Shown here: positions 10,797 to 21,151 of the stretch, piece by piece | Layout: each line of letters opens with the position of its first letter | How positions within the stretch are numbered: the stretch's first letter is position 1 | Source of the DNA: Achatina immaculata | Taxonomy: Eukaryota > Mollusca > Gastropoda > Stylommatophora > Achatinidae | Assembly (NCBI GenBank): GCA_009760885.1 | Contig: CM019713.1 | Location: 22,824,427-22,888,426, forward strand | Length of the DNA stretch: 64,000 nt | Direction: 5' to 3' | Position numbers and translations under genes: made by a program | The notes under the pieces: model-generated | Databases searched by the model: none | What the model was told of the DNA's origin: nothing | The model's input: only the letters and a program-made list of their open reading frames with translations

Positions 10797-11404
10797 TTTT
10801 GTGTGCAAAGATGTTTCATGTTTCAATATATGCTTAAAGACGGCACAAACAATCTTCTGTGCTGTGAGATGTCAGTCTTATAATTGGAGAATTTATGCAC
10901 AAAAACTGAACGACAAGACAGTATTCTGTATATGGCTGCCAGTGTGCTAGGAGAAAACAGATATGTAAGACTCTAATCCATATTAACAGGACTATGATCA
11001 TTAAGACACTTGATAAAAGTATACACGAGTCCATTTGTCTTAATACTTTTATCTCATTAGCAGTGATGACAATGAAGGTATGATGAGACTTGATATGAGT
11101 TGCCTTCTCAACCCACAAACTGTAGGTCTGTAACCGACTGTCAGACCCATTCTGTCGATCCAGATGTAAAAACAGGCACCCAACACCACTTGTGATGAGG
11201 AAATCAGTCTCCAACAACACAGAATATATGCCTGTTGTATGAGGAACACTTGATTATGCTGCACACAGAGATGTCTGTCTCACATTAACAAACTTAAACT
11301 GTTATATAAACTTAACTTTCTGTCTGTTTGATGCTCACAAATGGGTTCAATTAACGTGCCAGTACTGATAAATGAACAATGACAGTAAAGTGTTATAGAG
11401 AAGC
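10797..11404. other. Intronic, nothing certain
   Basis: Contains a minus-strand open stretch (10834-11220) without recognisable domain or splice context; I do not call it a gene. Confidence 0.4.
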
Positions 11405-13018
11405 ATGAGAGCCTTTATCTTACATCCTTCCCATGCCATTAAATGTCACATAGGGCTCGCATAGTTGTTTGCCAGGTTTTCCTGTTCTCAGCGAGTCTTT
11501 CAACTTCATCAAGGGATGTTATTCCCACTAAACTGGCTTCTCTTAACAATGTCCCCTTTAGAGTTTCACGTGGTCAATCTCTTTTTCTTCAGCCTGTTGT
11601 GCTCTACTTGATAGCTTGTCTTAGTATTCTGATTGTTTCTTCTCATCACAAGGTCTACATATGTCCATCTTCTTTTTTTTGATCACCCATGAGACAGGTT
11701 GTTGTTTGCTGCTCATCTGTCTTATCTCTGCATTGTTCTTGAATTCGTTCCACTTTATACCAAGTATTTTCATTAGGCATCTGTTTTCGAAAGAGTCTAA
11801 TTTCTTGTCTATTTCTTTAGTTGCTTTCCAGCTTTCGCATGCATAAATGAGGGTGGATATTACATTTGAATTGAATAATCTTAACTTGGTTTTTGTGCTT
11901 ATAACTTTTGAATTCCATATGTTCTCAAGATTTTTGAAGGATAATGATGCTTTTGCTATTCTAATTATAACTTCCTTCCTGGTGTTACCATCCTGGTCTA
12001 TGTAGCTGCCAAGGTATGCAGATTGATTTACTTCATTAACAACTGTTCCTTCTACATATATTTTTCCTTCTTGATTAATGAGAAGTTTCATTATTTTTGT
12101 TTTGTCTTTGTTAATTTCAAGACCTATTTTGCTAGCCAAGGAAGACAGGGAATCTGTTTTTTTTTCCTGCATCAATTTCACATTGTCACTGATAAGAGTT
12201 ATGTCACCTGCAAAATCAAGATCTTCTATTTGGATCCAATGTATCCAATCAATGCCTGTTTTACCTGTACAGCATCTTTTCATTATAAAGTCTATGGCAA
12301 TTCCAAAAAGCAAGGGAGATAATATACATCCTTGTTTCACGCCTGTTTCAATTTGAAACTATTCACTCATTCCTTCTTCAGTCTTGACTGCACAAACATA
12401 TCCATTGTAGAGATCTCTAATGATGTTGGCAATTTTAGATGGTATTCCATATAGTCTTAAAATTTTCCACAATGAATCTCTGTGTATGATATCAAATGCT
12501 TTTTTTTAAAGTCTATGAAGTTCAGGATTAATGGTTTCTGTTTTTCAATATGTTTTTCAAGTATTATTCTTAGAGCAAAGATCTGGTCGAGACAGCTTCT
12601 CCCTTTTCAAAATCCTGCCTGTTCTTCTCTCACTGCAGTATCCATCACATCCTTCTATTCAGAATCACTTTACAAAACACCTTTGACACACCTGATAGTA
12701 AGGTTACAACCCTCCAGTTATTGCAGTCACCGAGGTTGCCTTTTTTTTTGGTATTTTAACAATGATTCCCTTTTTCTATTTAGAAGGGATCTTTTCTTCT
12801 TTCCAAATTTTATTAAACATTCTCTGAAGTTGGCTCACGTTGTCACTGTTAATAGCTTTTAACATTTTGACTGCTATTTCATCTTCACCTGCAGCTTTGT
12901 TGTTAGCCATTAGATTCACTGCTGTTTCAATTTCATTAAGTGTAACTTCATCTAAGTTGACATTGAGTTGCGGGACTGGTAAATCGTTAAATGTTGATAT
13001 CACTCCCTGGCAGTCATG
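11405..13018 (-). mobile_element. LINE-A copy 3: RT and C-terminal region
   Basis: A 1.6-kb minus-strand copy from the 3' UTR (11410-11470, agggctcgcatag type) through C-terminal MDICRPCDEK, ACESWKATKEIDKKLD, YLGSYIDQDGNTRKEV, AGDITLISD (decayed ADD box), MKQGCILSPLLFGIAIDFIM and up to FNDLPVPQLNVNLDEVTLNE and NKAAGEDEIA at 13003. Frameshifts at about 12340 and 12500. 5' truncated; it abuts the 35-bp splice-site array. Confidence 0.87.
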
Positions 13019-13030
13019 CTTCCTAATATG

Positions 13031-13310
13031 GAGATAACTTACTTTCCAATCTCCCTAATATCTGTGAGATAACTTACTTTCCAATCTCCCCAATATCTGT
13101 GAGATAACTTACTTTCCAATCTCCCTAATATCTGTGAGATAACTTACTTTCCAATCTCCCCAATATCTGTGAGATAACTTACTTTCCAATCTCCCCAATA
13201 TCTGTGAGATAACTTACTTTCCAATCTCCCCAATATCTGTGAGATAACTTACTTTCCAATCTCCCCAATATCTGTGAGATAACTTACTTTCCAATCTCCC
13301 CAATATCTGT
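13031..13310 (-). repeat. 35-bp tandem array of eight 5' splice-site units
   Basis: Eight tandem 35-bp units at 13031, 13066, 13101, 13136, 13171, 13206, 13241 and 13276. Read on the minus strand each contains cacagatattggggagattg, then gaaa and gtaagttatct. The unit nearest the exon (13276-13310) is the real end of the kinase exon (ACA GAT ATT GGG GAG ATT GGA AA) plus its donor; the other seven lie in the intron and carry the same coding end and GTAAGT. Each unit also has a TCACAG acceptor-like site. Units 1 and 3 differ by one base. Confidence 0.95.
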
Positions 13311-13372
13311 GAAATCATTCTCAAATGTTGCCTTCCACATGACACACGGTGCATCCTCTCTCTCACTCAGTT
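13288..13372 (-). CDS. trio: trio exon l: pre-kinase segment and start of glycine loop
   Basis: An 85-nt exon, phase 1 in and 2 out, with acceptor gtttaccag and donor gtaagtta. It reads ELSEREDAPCVMWKATFEND, then FTDIGEIGK. This matches the WKENF...EIGRG segment before the kinase domain of kalirin and TRIO; the next exon supplies GRFSVV to finish the glycine loop (GKGRFSVV). The last 23 nt and the donor are the exon-proximal unit of an eight-unit, 35-bp tandem array, so seven further identical donor sites follow downstream. Use of any later donor adds GGA-AAG-TAA and stops translation at once. Confidence 0.88.
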
Positions 13373-13557
13373 CTGGTAAACAAATGCAAGTAGTTATTTA
13401 GCAAACAGATAAACTGAAGAAAGAAATAAAAAAGCATAAAACAAAAGGAATACACCAGTTAAACTAATCAAGTCAGACACACATAACATTTTCAAAACTT
13501 GAGTTTGATAGTTTCCTGCGCTTCAATTTTCTTTCAAGTACAATTTTTCCTTTAGCT

Positions 13558-13885
13558 CTTGGTAGTAGAAACTTTTGGTAGCAGAAGATCTTGGTAATAG
13601 AAGTTTTTGGTAGGATAAGCTTTTGGTAACAAGTTTTTGGTAGGAGAAGCTTTTGGTAACAGAAGTTTTTGGTAGGAGAAGCTCTTGGTATCAGAAGTTT
13701 TTGGTAGGAGAAGCTTTTGGTAACAGAAGTTTTTGGTAGGAGAAGCTCTTGGTATCAGAAGTTTTTGGTAGGAGAAGCTTTTGGTAACAGAAGTTTTTGG
13801 TAGGAGAAGCTCTTGGTATCAGAAGTTTTTGGTAGTAGAAGCTCTTGGTATCAGAAGATTTTGGTAGGAGAAGCTCTTGGTACTA
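13558..13885. repeat. 32-bp minisatellite with 16-bp substructure
   Basis: About ten copies of a 32-bp unit made of two related halves (cttttggtaacagaag and tttttggtaggagaag). Lies in the 738-bp intron between the FN3 exon and the pre-kinase exon. Confidence 0.9.
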
Positions 13886-14110
13886 TCCACAGTGATGCAG
13901 GAGTGAGTCCTGACCAGATGTAGTTCCCTGGTTTTAACAATCGTATCACTCTAGCACAAGCATCTTTGCTCAGAATATCCATGTCAGAAGAAGTCTATCT
14001 TTGGCATCTTTTCTCCCAGTGACACAAGGAAATAATAATATTTTATGATAAATGCTAAAACATGATAAATAACTTATCAAACAAACTAATCCCAGCTTCA
14101 AACTGCCTAC

Positions 14111-14278
14111 CATATTCACTTGGGATTGCCACATAAGGTGAAGGTTTGCTAGGTTCGCTGATCCCAATGGCATTGTTTGCACTGACCCGAAACTGGTAGG
14201 TTAGGCCTGGCTCAAGTTCACCTATAACTTGTGACGTGTTTGGAACGTAAGGAATTGCTAGCTGCCACATGCCGGAGC
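14111..14278 (-). CDS. trio: trio exon k: fibronectin III domain, second half
   Basis: A 168-nt exon, phase 1/1, with acceptor tattgttag and donor gtaggcag. It reads GSGMWQLAIPYVPNTSQVIG, then LEPGLTYQFRVSANNAIGIS, then EPSKPSPYVAIPSEYG. LEPGLTYQFRV is the FN3 tyrosine-corner motif, and the NAIGIS-PS-PS ending resembles kalirin. It leads directly to a short exon with the pre-kinase segment. The frame stays open beyond the donor for about 15 codons, so the donor is inferred from phase and consensus. Confidence 0.9.
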
Positions 14279-14720
14279 CTAACAATACAAATAATAACAC
14301 ACAATGTAAATAAAAATAATACAGCAAAAGATGAAGAAAAAGCATATGTAATTTTCTAAGTCTGCATGTCTGTGCTACAGATATATTTTTAGTGCGTGTG
14401 CATGTCACAGCCTAAATTTAGCCGGGGCAGTTTGTAGACAAAGCAAAACTGTGCCTGGAAAGAGGGAATGCCCTGTCTATGGAGGATTTCAAATCCCTGT
14501 TACAGAATCTTTGGTTTAAGATCATTTGAAAAGAAATTATTACCAATCACAAATTTCAATGTGTTGTATCTGTCATTTATATCGCAAGTGATCATCTTCA
14601 TTCTCCCAGTGCTGTGTACATGCACAACATTGTCCTGCTTCAAGAAAAGAAAAAAGTTCCACCATGTCACGGTGGCACTTACAGAGCAGGGTGTTAAGTC
14701 CCCTTATTATCCTTAACCTG
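14279..14720. other. Intronic, nothing recognised
   Basis: Unique sequence upstream of the FN3 exon at 14111-14278; includes its polypyrimidine region. No feature supported. Confidence 0.5.
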
Positions 14721-14790
14721 ACAGAACATTAGAGGGTCAATACCACACTTGGCCACCTTTTCTTCCTCAGCTCCCATTTCTAACACTGGG
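14720..14790 (-). mobile_element. SINE fragment at edge of 32-bp array
   Basis: The minus strand reads aaatgggagctgaggaag, aaaaggtggccaagtgtgg, the SINE 3' body also seen at 24720-24800 and 48905-48990. It runs directly into the array at 14790, whose gggtgactggg start corresponds to the conserved gggtggactgg of such SINEs. Confidence 0.65.
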
Positions 14791-15715
14791 TGACTGGGAT
14801 ATGCTAAACTTGAACCGCTGGGTGACTGGGATATGCTAAACTTGAACCACTGGGTGACTGGGATATGCTAAACTTGAACCGCTGGGTGACTGGGATATGC
14901 TAAACTTGAACCGCTGGGTGACTGGGATATGCTAAACTTGAACCGCTGGGTGACTGGGATATGCTAAACTTGAACCGCTGGGTGACTGGGATATGCTAAA
15001 CTTGAACCGCTGGGTGACTGGGATATGCTAAACTTGAACCGCTGGGTGACTGGGATATGCTAAACTTGAACCGCTGGGTGACTGGGATATGCTAAACTTG
15101 AACCACTGGGTGACTGGGATATGCTAAACTTGAACCGCTGGGTGACTGGGATATGCTAAACTTGAACCACTGGGTGACTGGGATATGCTAAACTTGAACC
15201 GCTGGGTGACTGGGATATGCTAAACTTGAACCACTGGGTGACTGGGATATGCTAAACTTGAACCGCTGGGTGACTGGGATATGCTAAACTTGAACCACTG
15301 GGTGACTGGGATATGCTAAACTTGAACCGCTGGGTGACTGGGATATGCTAAACTTGAACCACTGGGTGACTGGGATATGCTAAACTTGAACCGCTGGGTG
15401 ACTGGGATATGCTAAACTTGAACCGCTGGGTGACTGGGATATGCTAAACTTGAACCGCTGGGTGACTGGGATATGCTAAACTTGAACCACTGGGTGACTG
15501 GGATATGCTAAACTTGAACCACTGGGTGACTGGGATATGCTAAACTTGAACCACTGGGTGACTGGGATATGCTAAACTTGAACCACTGGGTGACTGGGAT
15601 ATGCTAAACTTGAACCACTGGGTGACTGGGATATGCTAAACTTGAACCGCTGGGTGACTAGGATATGCTAAACTTGAACCGCTGGGTGACTAGGATATGC
15701 TAAACTTGAACCACC
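14790..15715. repeat. 32-bp minisatellite, about 29 copies, SINE-seeded
   Basis: Highly homogeneous 32-bp unit (gggtgactgggatatgctaa ... acttgaaccgct) in nearly perfect tandem. Variation is mostly one alternating site (cgct or cact) plus a late ggga to agga change. Uninterrupted direct repeats without spacers, so not a CRISPR. Confidence 0.97.
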
Positions 15716-15942
15716 CACTCACTGTCTTCTACAGCATCAGCTATTAGACTCATTTTCCAGAAAATGTCTGATCTCAGTTAGAACAAACTTATGTACTACA
15801 TTGACCTTTAGTTAAAAAAGTGGTGTATCTCTGTGCTGCAATTCTATCATCTGTGGCCTGAGAATGGATGATGGATTAAATTTAAAACATCTATAAACTG
15901 TGAAGATATTTTCTGCAAGAGATAACAAGGTAAATAACTCAC

Positions 15943-16101
15943 CTGCCTCCCTGAACTCAATTGTGTACCCCTGTATCTGGACAGGTACACCTGATCCCAT
16001 TGTAGGTGTGGTTTGAGCATTTATAGGTGGTGCCCACTCTAAATGGACAGCTGTCCCTACTTGGTTTCTGATTACTGGTTGGCCAGGGGGCCCGGGGCGG
16101 A
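15943..16101 (-). CDS. trio: trio exon j: fibronectin III domain, first half
   Basis: A 159-nt exon, phase 1/1, with acceptor attttaacag and donor gtgagtta. It reads RPGPPGQPVIRNQVGTAVHL, then EWAPP with the FN3 core Trp, a longer insert than usual (INAQTTPTMGSGVPVQ), and GYTIEFREA, the C-strand motif. This is the FN3 domain preceding the kinase. The open frame upstream of the AG is intronic. Codon use resembles the neighbouring exons. Confidence 0.92.
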
Positions 16102-16379
16102 CTGTTAAAATAAAGGAACAACTACACTCTCTTAAATAAAACTCATTTACAATACTGAACTAACACGTTCACACTTCTTGATACATCCATTATTGTAAAC
16201 TGAGAACAAATAGGAAGTAGAGTTGTGCAAAATGTAGTTCCAAACAATTAACAGTAACAGATGCAAGATTATCTTACAGTGCAACTAATTCCAGCACAAA
16301 CACATGTAACAATGAACAGTAAGAACATAGAAATACATACAGAATAATGTAAAAATATGCATATTACAACTTACGTACA

Positions 16380-16855
16380 GCTCATTGGTATTATTAACAC
16401 AATAATCAGTGTTTAAAATTATATAACTATACATGAAGCACTGCAGTAAAGCTGCGATACCAAAATGTATAAACCAGGAAAAAAGTAGGAACAGCTTTAT
16501 TACTTAACGAGTACACAGTTGTGACGTTTCGGCGTGAGCCTTAATCATACAAAAACACACAGGATGAAGAACTGGGGGGAGGAGATAAAGTATAAATTCA
16601 CATGAATGTTGTGTTAAAAAAAAAATCAAATAAAATGAATAGAGCACTTAGCTGTAACTTGTAAGAAGCTGTGACTTGTCCAATGCTATGTTCAGAAACC
16701 CACATAGTGGAGTGTAGAGAGTATTTAAATGGAGACTTGGAATGTGTGACAGGTGAGTTGTAACTGAGAGTGGTGGCTGGGGGAACCGTGGAGGGGAGAG
16801 ACAGTGACAGAATGGCAACCTAGCTGGGAGAAGGTGAAATAGATGATTATAGAGG
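16380..16855 (-). mobile_element. Penelope-like terminal repeat piece with hammerhead-like core
   Basis: Shares actgcagtaaagctg, ataaaccaggaaaaaagtag and following sequence with 57505-57640, and its other half with 23597-23870. On the minus strand 16519-16545 reads gattaaggctcacgccgaaa then cgtc: a GGC/GCC stem followed by the GAAAC core of a hammerhead ribozyme, as found in Penelope-like element terminal repeats. The CUGAUGA box is damaged (auGAUUA). Confidence 0.5.
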
Positions 16856-17006
16856 TGTTTATGGCCAAATTAACAGGCATAAAATCCTTTGATGAGGTTG
16901 AAAGACTGAAGACAGGAAAAACTGGCGAACTACTTTGCGAGCCCTATGTGACATTTAACGGCACGGGAAGGATATAAGATATAAGATAAGATAAGATAAG
17001 ATAAGA
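16855..17006 (+). mobile_element. LINE-A copy 4: 3' terminal stub with (ATAAG)n tail
   Basis: Plus-strand end of LINE-A: ttaacaggcataaaatcc, gcgaactactttgcgagccc, cacgggaaggatataaga, then an (ataag) tail of about six units at 16977-17006. Shows the true 3' end of the family. Confidence 0.88.
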
Positions 17007-19187
17007 GGCGTTTGGTTACTAGGGTAGGAGTATCCCCTATCAAAGGAGAAGTAAGACGCCTCCTTATCTCCTTCAGTCTATGGGACACCCTTGGGCAAGT
17101 GGAGTACCCGTATAGCCCTCCGATCAGGGTGACGTGAAGCCATGGGAGCAGGTGGTGGATGGAATGGGAGAGTAGTCGACAGATAATGTTTGTTATGGTC
17201 ACTATTCTATGATGGTAGGCAGATGATTTCACTGTAGGGACAATGGCTATGATCACCGACTAGTACAGTCACTGCCCGGAAGGAAAGCAATGGTAAACTA
17301 CCTTTTGGAAATATACCAAGAAACCCAAATAGCAACATGGAAGGTCAGATAAGAAAAAGATCTGGTGGTGAGTCCCCCAGGCCAGATAGATCTAATTTTA
17401 ACACTGGGGAAGAATGTGAGACAGAGGTCAGTGCTAGTAATTCTGATGATGGACAAAATCCTGACGGTGTTACTACAGAAAACCCCTGCATCAAACTAAA
17501 AAGAAAAATAAGAGTAGGAACATGGAATGTAAGAAGTATGTATGAGGGAAAGTATCACGTAATAAGTGACGAGATGAAAAGAATGGGGGATACACATTTT
17601 GGGAATCTGCAAACATCGATGGAAAGGATCAGGACACTTTAAGAGTGAGAATGATAATATATTTATATACTCTGGTGGAGAATTAGGAGGAAAGAATGGA
17701 GTGGCTTTTTACTTTGACAAATCAACATAAAAAGCATTACTAGGTTACAATCCAGTAAGTGATAGAATCCTCACAATCAGACTTAAGGGCATTCCTAGAA
17801 ATGTAACAATTATCCAGATACATGCACCTACATCAGCAGCAGAAGAAGAGAAACTAGAAGACTTTTATAACACATTGCAAACGACGAGAGACTAGGTATG
17901 GTAAAATGATATTGTATTAATAATGTGGGATTTTAATGCAAAGACTGCTACAGAAAGAACAGAAGACGAAGGACATGTTGTAGGGAAATTTAGCATAGGA
18001 CATAGAAATGAGGCAGGTGACAACCTAATGCCTTTTTGCATGGAAAATGAGCTAATGATTGCTAACATACTTTTTAAACAATATCCAAGAAGACTTTACA
18101 CATGGACATCACCTGATGGGAAAACCAAGAACCAAATAGATTACATTTTAGTGCAAAGAAGTTGGAGATCAAGTATAACATCAGCAAAAACTTTACCAGG
18201 TGCTGATTGTGACATGGACCATGAGTTATTAATAGCAGACATGAAGATAAAGATAAAAAAGACAGTTACAGGATGAAGACCACTCCGCTTTGATCTTACA
18301 TAAATACCAGAACAATATGGTATAGAAGTGAAGAACCATTTCAAAATCCTGATGGCTGTACAGGAGGAGATGATACCAGATGAATTGGCTATGCAGGCCA
18401 GATATATCTTAATAACAACAGCTAAAGACATGGTTCCAGTAAAGAAAACACAAAAGAATGGATGGATTACAGCAGGCACACTAGAACTGATAAAACAACA
18501 TAGAGAAATTAAGACACAATGGAAAGAGACAAACACAGCAAAGAGGAATATAAATGTTTAACAAAAGAAGTACGAAGAAACATAAGAAAAGACAAAAAGC
18601 AATACATACAAGATTGTTGTGATCAGAAGTGTGGAAGAGATAGTGAAATGTTTAAAGAAACGAAGACATTGACAAGAAATGTCACACCTAAGCTAAATGC
18701 AATTTGTGACAAGATGGGGAATACCTTGACAGAGACAGAGGAAATTCTAGAAAGATGGAAGGAATATTCCAGAGGAATGTATGAAAAAAACTGACTGTGA
18801 AAGCAGAAATCAACAGTGTGAATTATTATTGGAGGAGAAAGAACCTGAACCGACATTAGAAGAAGTTTTATGACAATAAAGAATCTGAAAAATGGTAAAT
18901 CACCAGGATGTGATAACAGCTGAATTTATTAAAGCACGAGGAAAGGAATGTGCAACAATCTATCATGCACTATGTAAAAAAATACGACATTCAGGTATTT
19001 GGGCAAAAGAATTGAAAATAATTGTATTCATACCACTGCCAAAAAAGGGTAACCTGAAATTATGCGCAAACTTCAGAACTGTTGCCCTGATTAGTCATGC
19101 CAGTAAAATTCTGTTAAAAATCATAAAGGGGAGACTTCGTAAGAAAACAGAAGAAGAAGTCAATATAGTCCAAGCTGGTTTCAGATG
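17007..19187 (+). mobile_element. LINE-B copy 1: 5' UTR, endonuclease and RT start
   Basis: Plus-strand LINE: a leader shared with 61400-61620, a first ORF start near 17337 (MEGQIRKRSGGESPR), then VGTWNVRSMYEGKYHVISDE, an endonuclease with HAPTSAAEEE, WDFNAKTATE (decayed GDFNA), RRLYTWTSPDGKTKNQIDYI, DMDHELL, a linker, and RT start (KNGKSPGCD, PKKGNLKLCANFR, VQAGFR). Several stops and frameshifts. It stops abruptly in the QAGFR motif at 19187, where Penelope-like sequence of opposite strand begins. Confidence 0.88.
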
Positions 19188-19189
19188 AC

Positions 19190-20030
19190 AGAAGTCACCT
19201 GGTGCTTGAAAACTGGTACATTCAGGAACATGGGACACTGGAACCACATGGTGATACTGTCTGATGGCTGTTATCAGATTTGCCTATGTGGTTGGGGCCA
19301 CTGAAATGATTTGGGACTGGTTTCGAAGCATGCTGGGTGATACTGTACAGTTGTTTCTGCATGCGGTCCCCTAATCTTAAGCCAGTTTCACCAATATAAG
19401 TTATGCTGCATTTTTTGCATACAATGGCATATATCACATTGTGGGACTTACATGTGAATCCCTCATGGAGAGTGAGGATAGTTTTGGGAAAGGTGATTGT
19501 TTCTGTTTCCCAGACTACAGGGCAGATAACACGGTGCGGAAGGTTATATTTTCTAGTACCAACATATGCAAGGTTTTGCTTCAGGTGGCTATGGACAAGG
19601 ATGTCCTTAAGAAGATTAGGTTCACATTTATATGCTAATAGGGGTGGATCAGAGAAGATGTCGTCAGTATCGGGGTTGAGTTGGATTAGTGACGGATGAT
19701 GATGAAGAATTTTCTTAACCATCTGACCATGTGGGTGAAAAGGAAGTACTAATTTAACTCTGTCAGATGGGGCAACATGTTTTTTCCTGAATGCTTCTTT
19801 GTGGCTCACTAGCTGGATATGGTTGAATCCTTTCCGAAGGACATTTTTTGGGTAGTGGCGATGATGGAAAAATTCTAATAATTTGTTGGACTGATCTATA
19901 AAGTCCAAGTTATCCTGACATAGGCAGCGAAGACGGAGGAGTTGGGAGTAAGGGGTGGAGTCCTTACAAGCTTCAGTATGAGAGGAGGTGTAAAGTAAGT
20001 ATGGCTGTCAGTGGACTTGTAAAATACAGA
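19190..20030 (-). mobile_element. Penelope-like element fragment with GIY-YIG endonuclease
   Basis: A 228-codon open frame (19908-19222): FIDQSNKLLEFFHHRHYPKN and LRKGFNHIQ at the RT C-terminus, RVKLVLPFHPHG, KCEPNLLKDILVHSHLK, then CKSHNVIYAIVCKKCSITYI, GETGLRLGDRMQKQ. NVIYAI followed by CKKC and TYIGETGLRLGDR are the GIY and YIG strands, Cys pair and catalytic Arg region of the Penelope GIY-YIG endonuclease. RT core missing. Uninterrupted, thus possibly recent. Confidence 0.8.
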
Positions 20031-20635
20031 GGTGACAAAATTTCAAAATATCTATAATTTACCCTATAATCTATATTTATAATTTATATTTCAAAATACT
20101 ATTGGCACAGACAGGCTTGTCATCATTGTATTTAAAAAAAACAGGGGAAACAAAAGTGCAGCATATGAAAGGAAAACCTATATTCCAGCAAAAATTTAAC
20201 CCATACATATGGGGATGACACCCTACATTATTGTCACTTTGTATAGTTAGTTTAACAAAACAAAACATTTAGTGGCTCAATGCACAGAATAACCCATCTA
20301 AAGAGGTTCAGTTTCTTACAAGAAACAGCTCTCATCTTCCTTGCCTGTGTTCCCTAACACTGGTGCAATGTACCTTTTTTTCAGCTGAGTACATCAGAGG
20401 CATGGGAAGCCATTTCACAACCTACTCCAGATAAATGAGAAACCATCTCTCTAAATGGTGTACATACACATCTCCCCTCCCCCACTCTGTCACTTACAAT
20501 TCTGATCCCCAAAAGCAGCAAGAAATAGCCTACAGATGTCTTCGTCACCAATAATTAAAACAAATCATCAGCTCCCAGCCTGTGTTCCCTGTGGCACAAC
20601 TAGATCTGGTTACCATCAAGTGGTGGTGGTGGTGG
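20031..20635. other. Intronic, nothing recognised
   Basis: No ORF or repeat I can name. A minus-strand 63-codon open frame at 20077-20268 has no supporting features. Confidence 0.4.
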
Positions 20636-20722
20636 ATCTTACATCCTTCCCATTCTGTTAAATGTTACATAGGGCTCGCACGGTAGTTCGCCAAGTTTTC
20701 ATGTTTTTGGCGAGTTTTTCAA
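20636..20722 (-). mobile_element. LINE-A copy 5: 3' stub
   Basis: Matches the LINE-A terminus (tacatccttcccattctg, cacggtagttcgccaag); about 90 bp, flanked left by a (GGT)n run. Confidence 0.75.
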
Positions 20723-20779
20723 CTGTGGTGGTGGGGGTTGGGGGTGGGTGTGCCTGTAGCAAATTATCATTGGCTTCAG

Positions 20780-20812
20780 AGGTCTGTGACCTGAAATAGG
20801 TTGGGAAGCACT
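20780..20812. mobile_element. Solitary hAT-like terminus
   Basis: The reverse complement reads cagtgcttcccaacctattt then caggtcacag, typical of hAT superfamily ends (CAGTG-TTC-CAACC). No partner end found nearby. Confidence 0.45.
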
Positions 20813-21054
20813 GAAGTATGTATTAAAATATAACTATAAAATATAACTATGTTAGCTCTTTCAATAAAAGTAACAAAAGAATAAATTATTAATAAAGCAC
20901 AATAAGATCAAGTAATGAAACCCAAATGAAGTATTATGGCATCAATAACTATGGTTTAACAACTGATATAGAAACATGTAAGAAGGTTATAACTATGTCC
21001 AAATGTTAAAGTATACAAAGACAGCTTGTGTGAGTATCAGTTATAATAACTTAC

Positions 21055-21151
21055 CTAACACAGTCAATGTTGTCCTTGTTACTACAGTACCTAACTCACT
21101 GGAAGCCACACAAGAATATTCTCCACTGTCTGTGGCTGTAACATTCAAAAG
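21055..21151 (-). CDS. trio: trio exon i: Ig-like domain, second part
   Basis: A 97-nt exon, phase 0 in and 1 out, with acceptor tgtccccag and donor gtaagtta. It reads LLNVTATDSGEYSCVASSEL, then GTVVTRTTLTVL. DSGEYSC is the classic E-F turn with the second Ig cysteine, completing the domain begun in the exon at 22785-23000. It is missed by ATG-based ORF detection. Phase 1 carries exactly into the FN3 exon. Confidence 0.92.

Noticed and set aside
10834..11264. Minus-strand open frame as an extra trio exon
   Set aside because: No family motif, and exons l and m already join in phase and complete the glycine loop.
14790..15715. Regular 32-bp repeats as a CRISPR array
   Set aside because: Units are directly adjacent with no spacers; the genome is clearly animal.
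19222..19908. 228-codon ORF as a host GIY-YIG nuclease
   Set aside because: Residues before the nuclease match a Penelope-like RT C-terminus, and Penelope-type termini are nearby.
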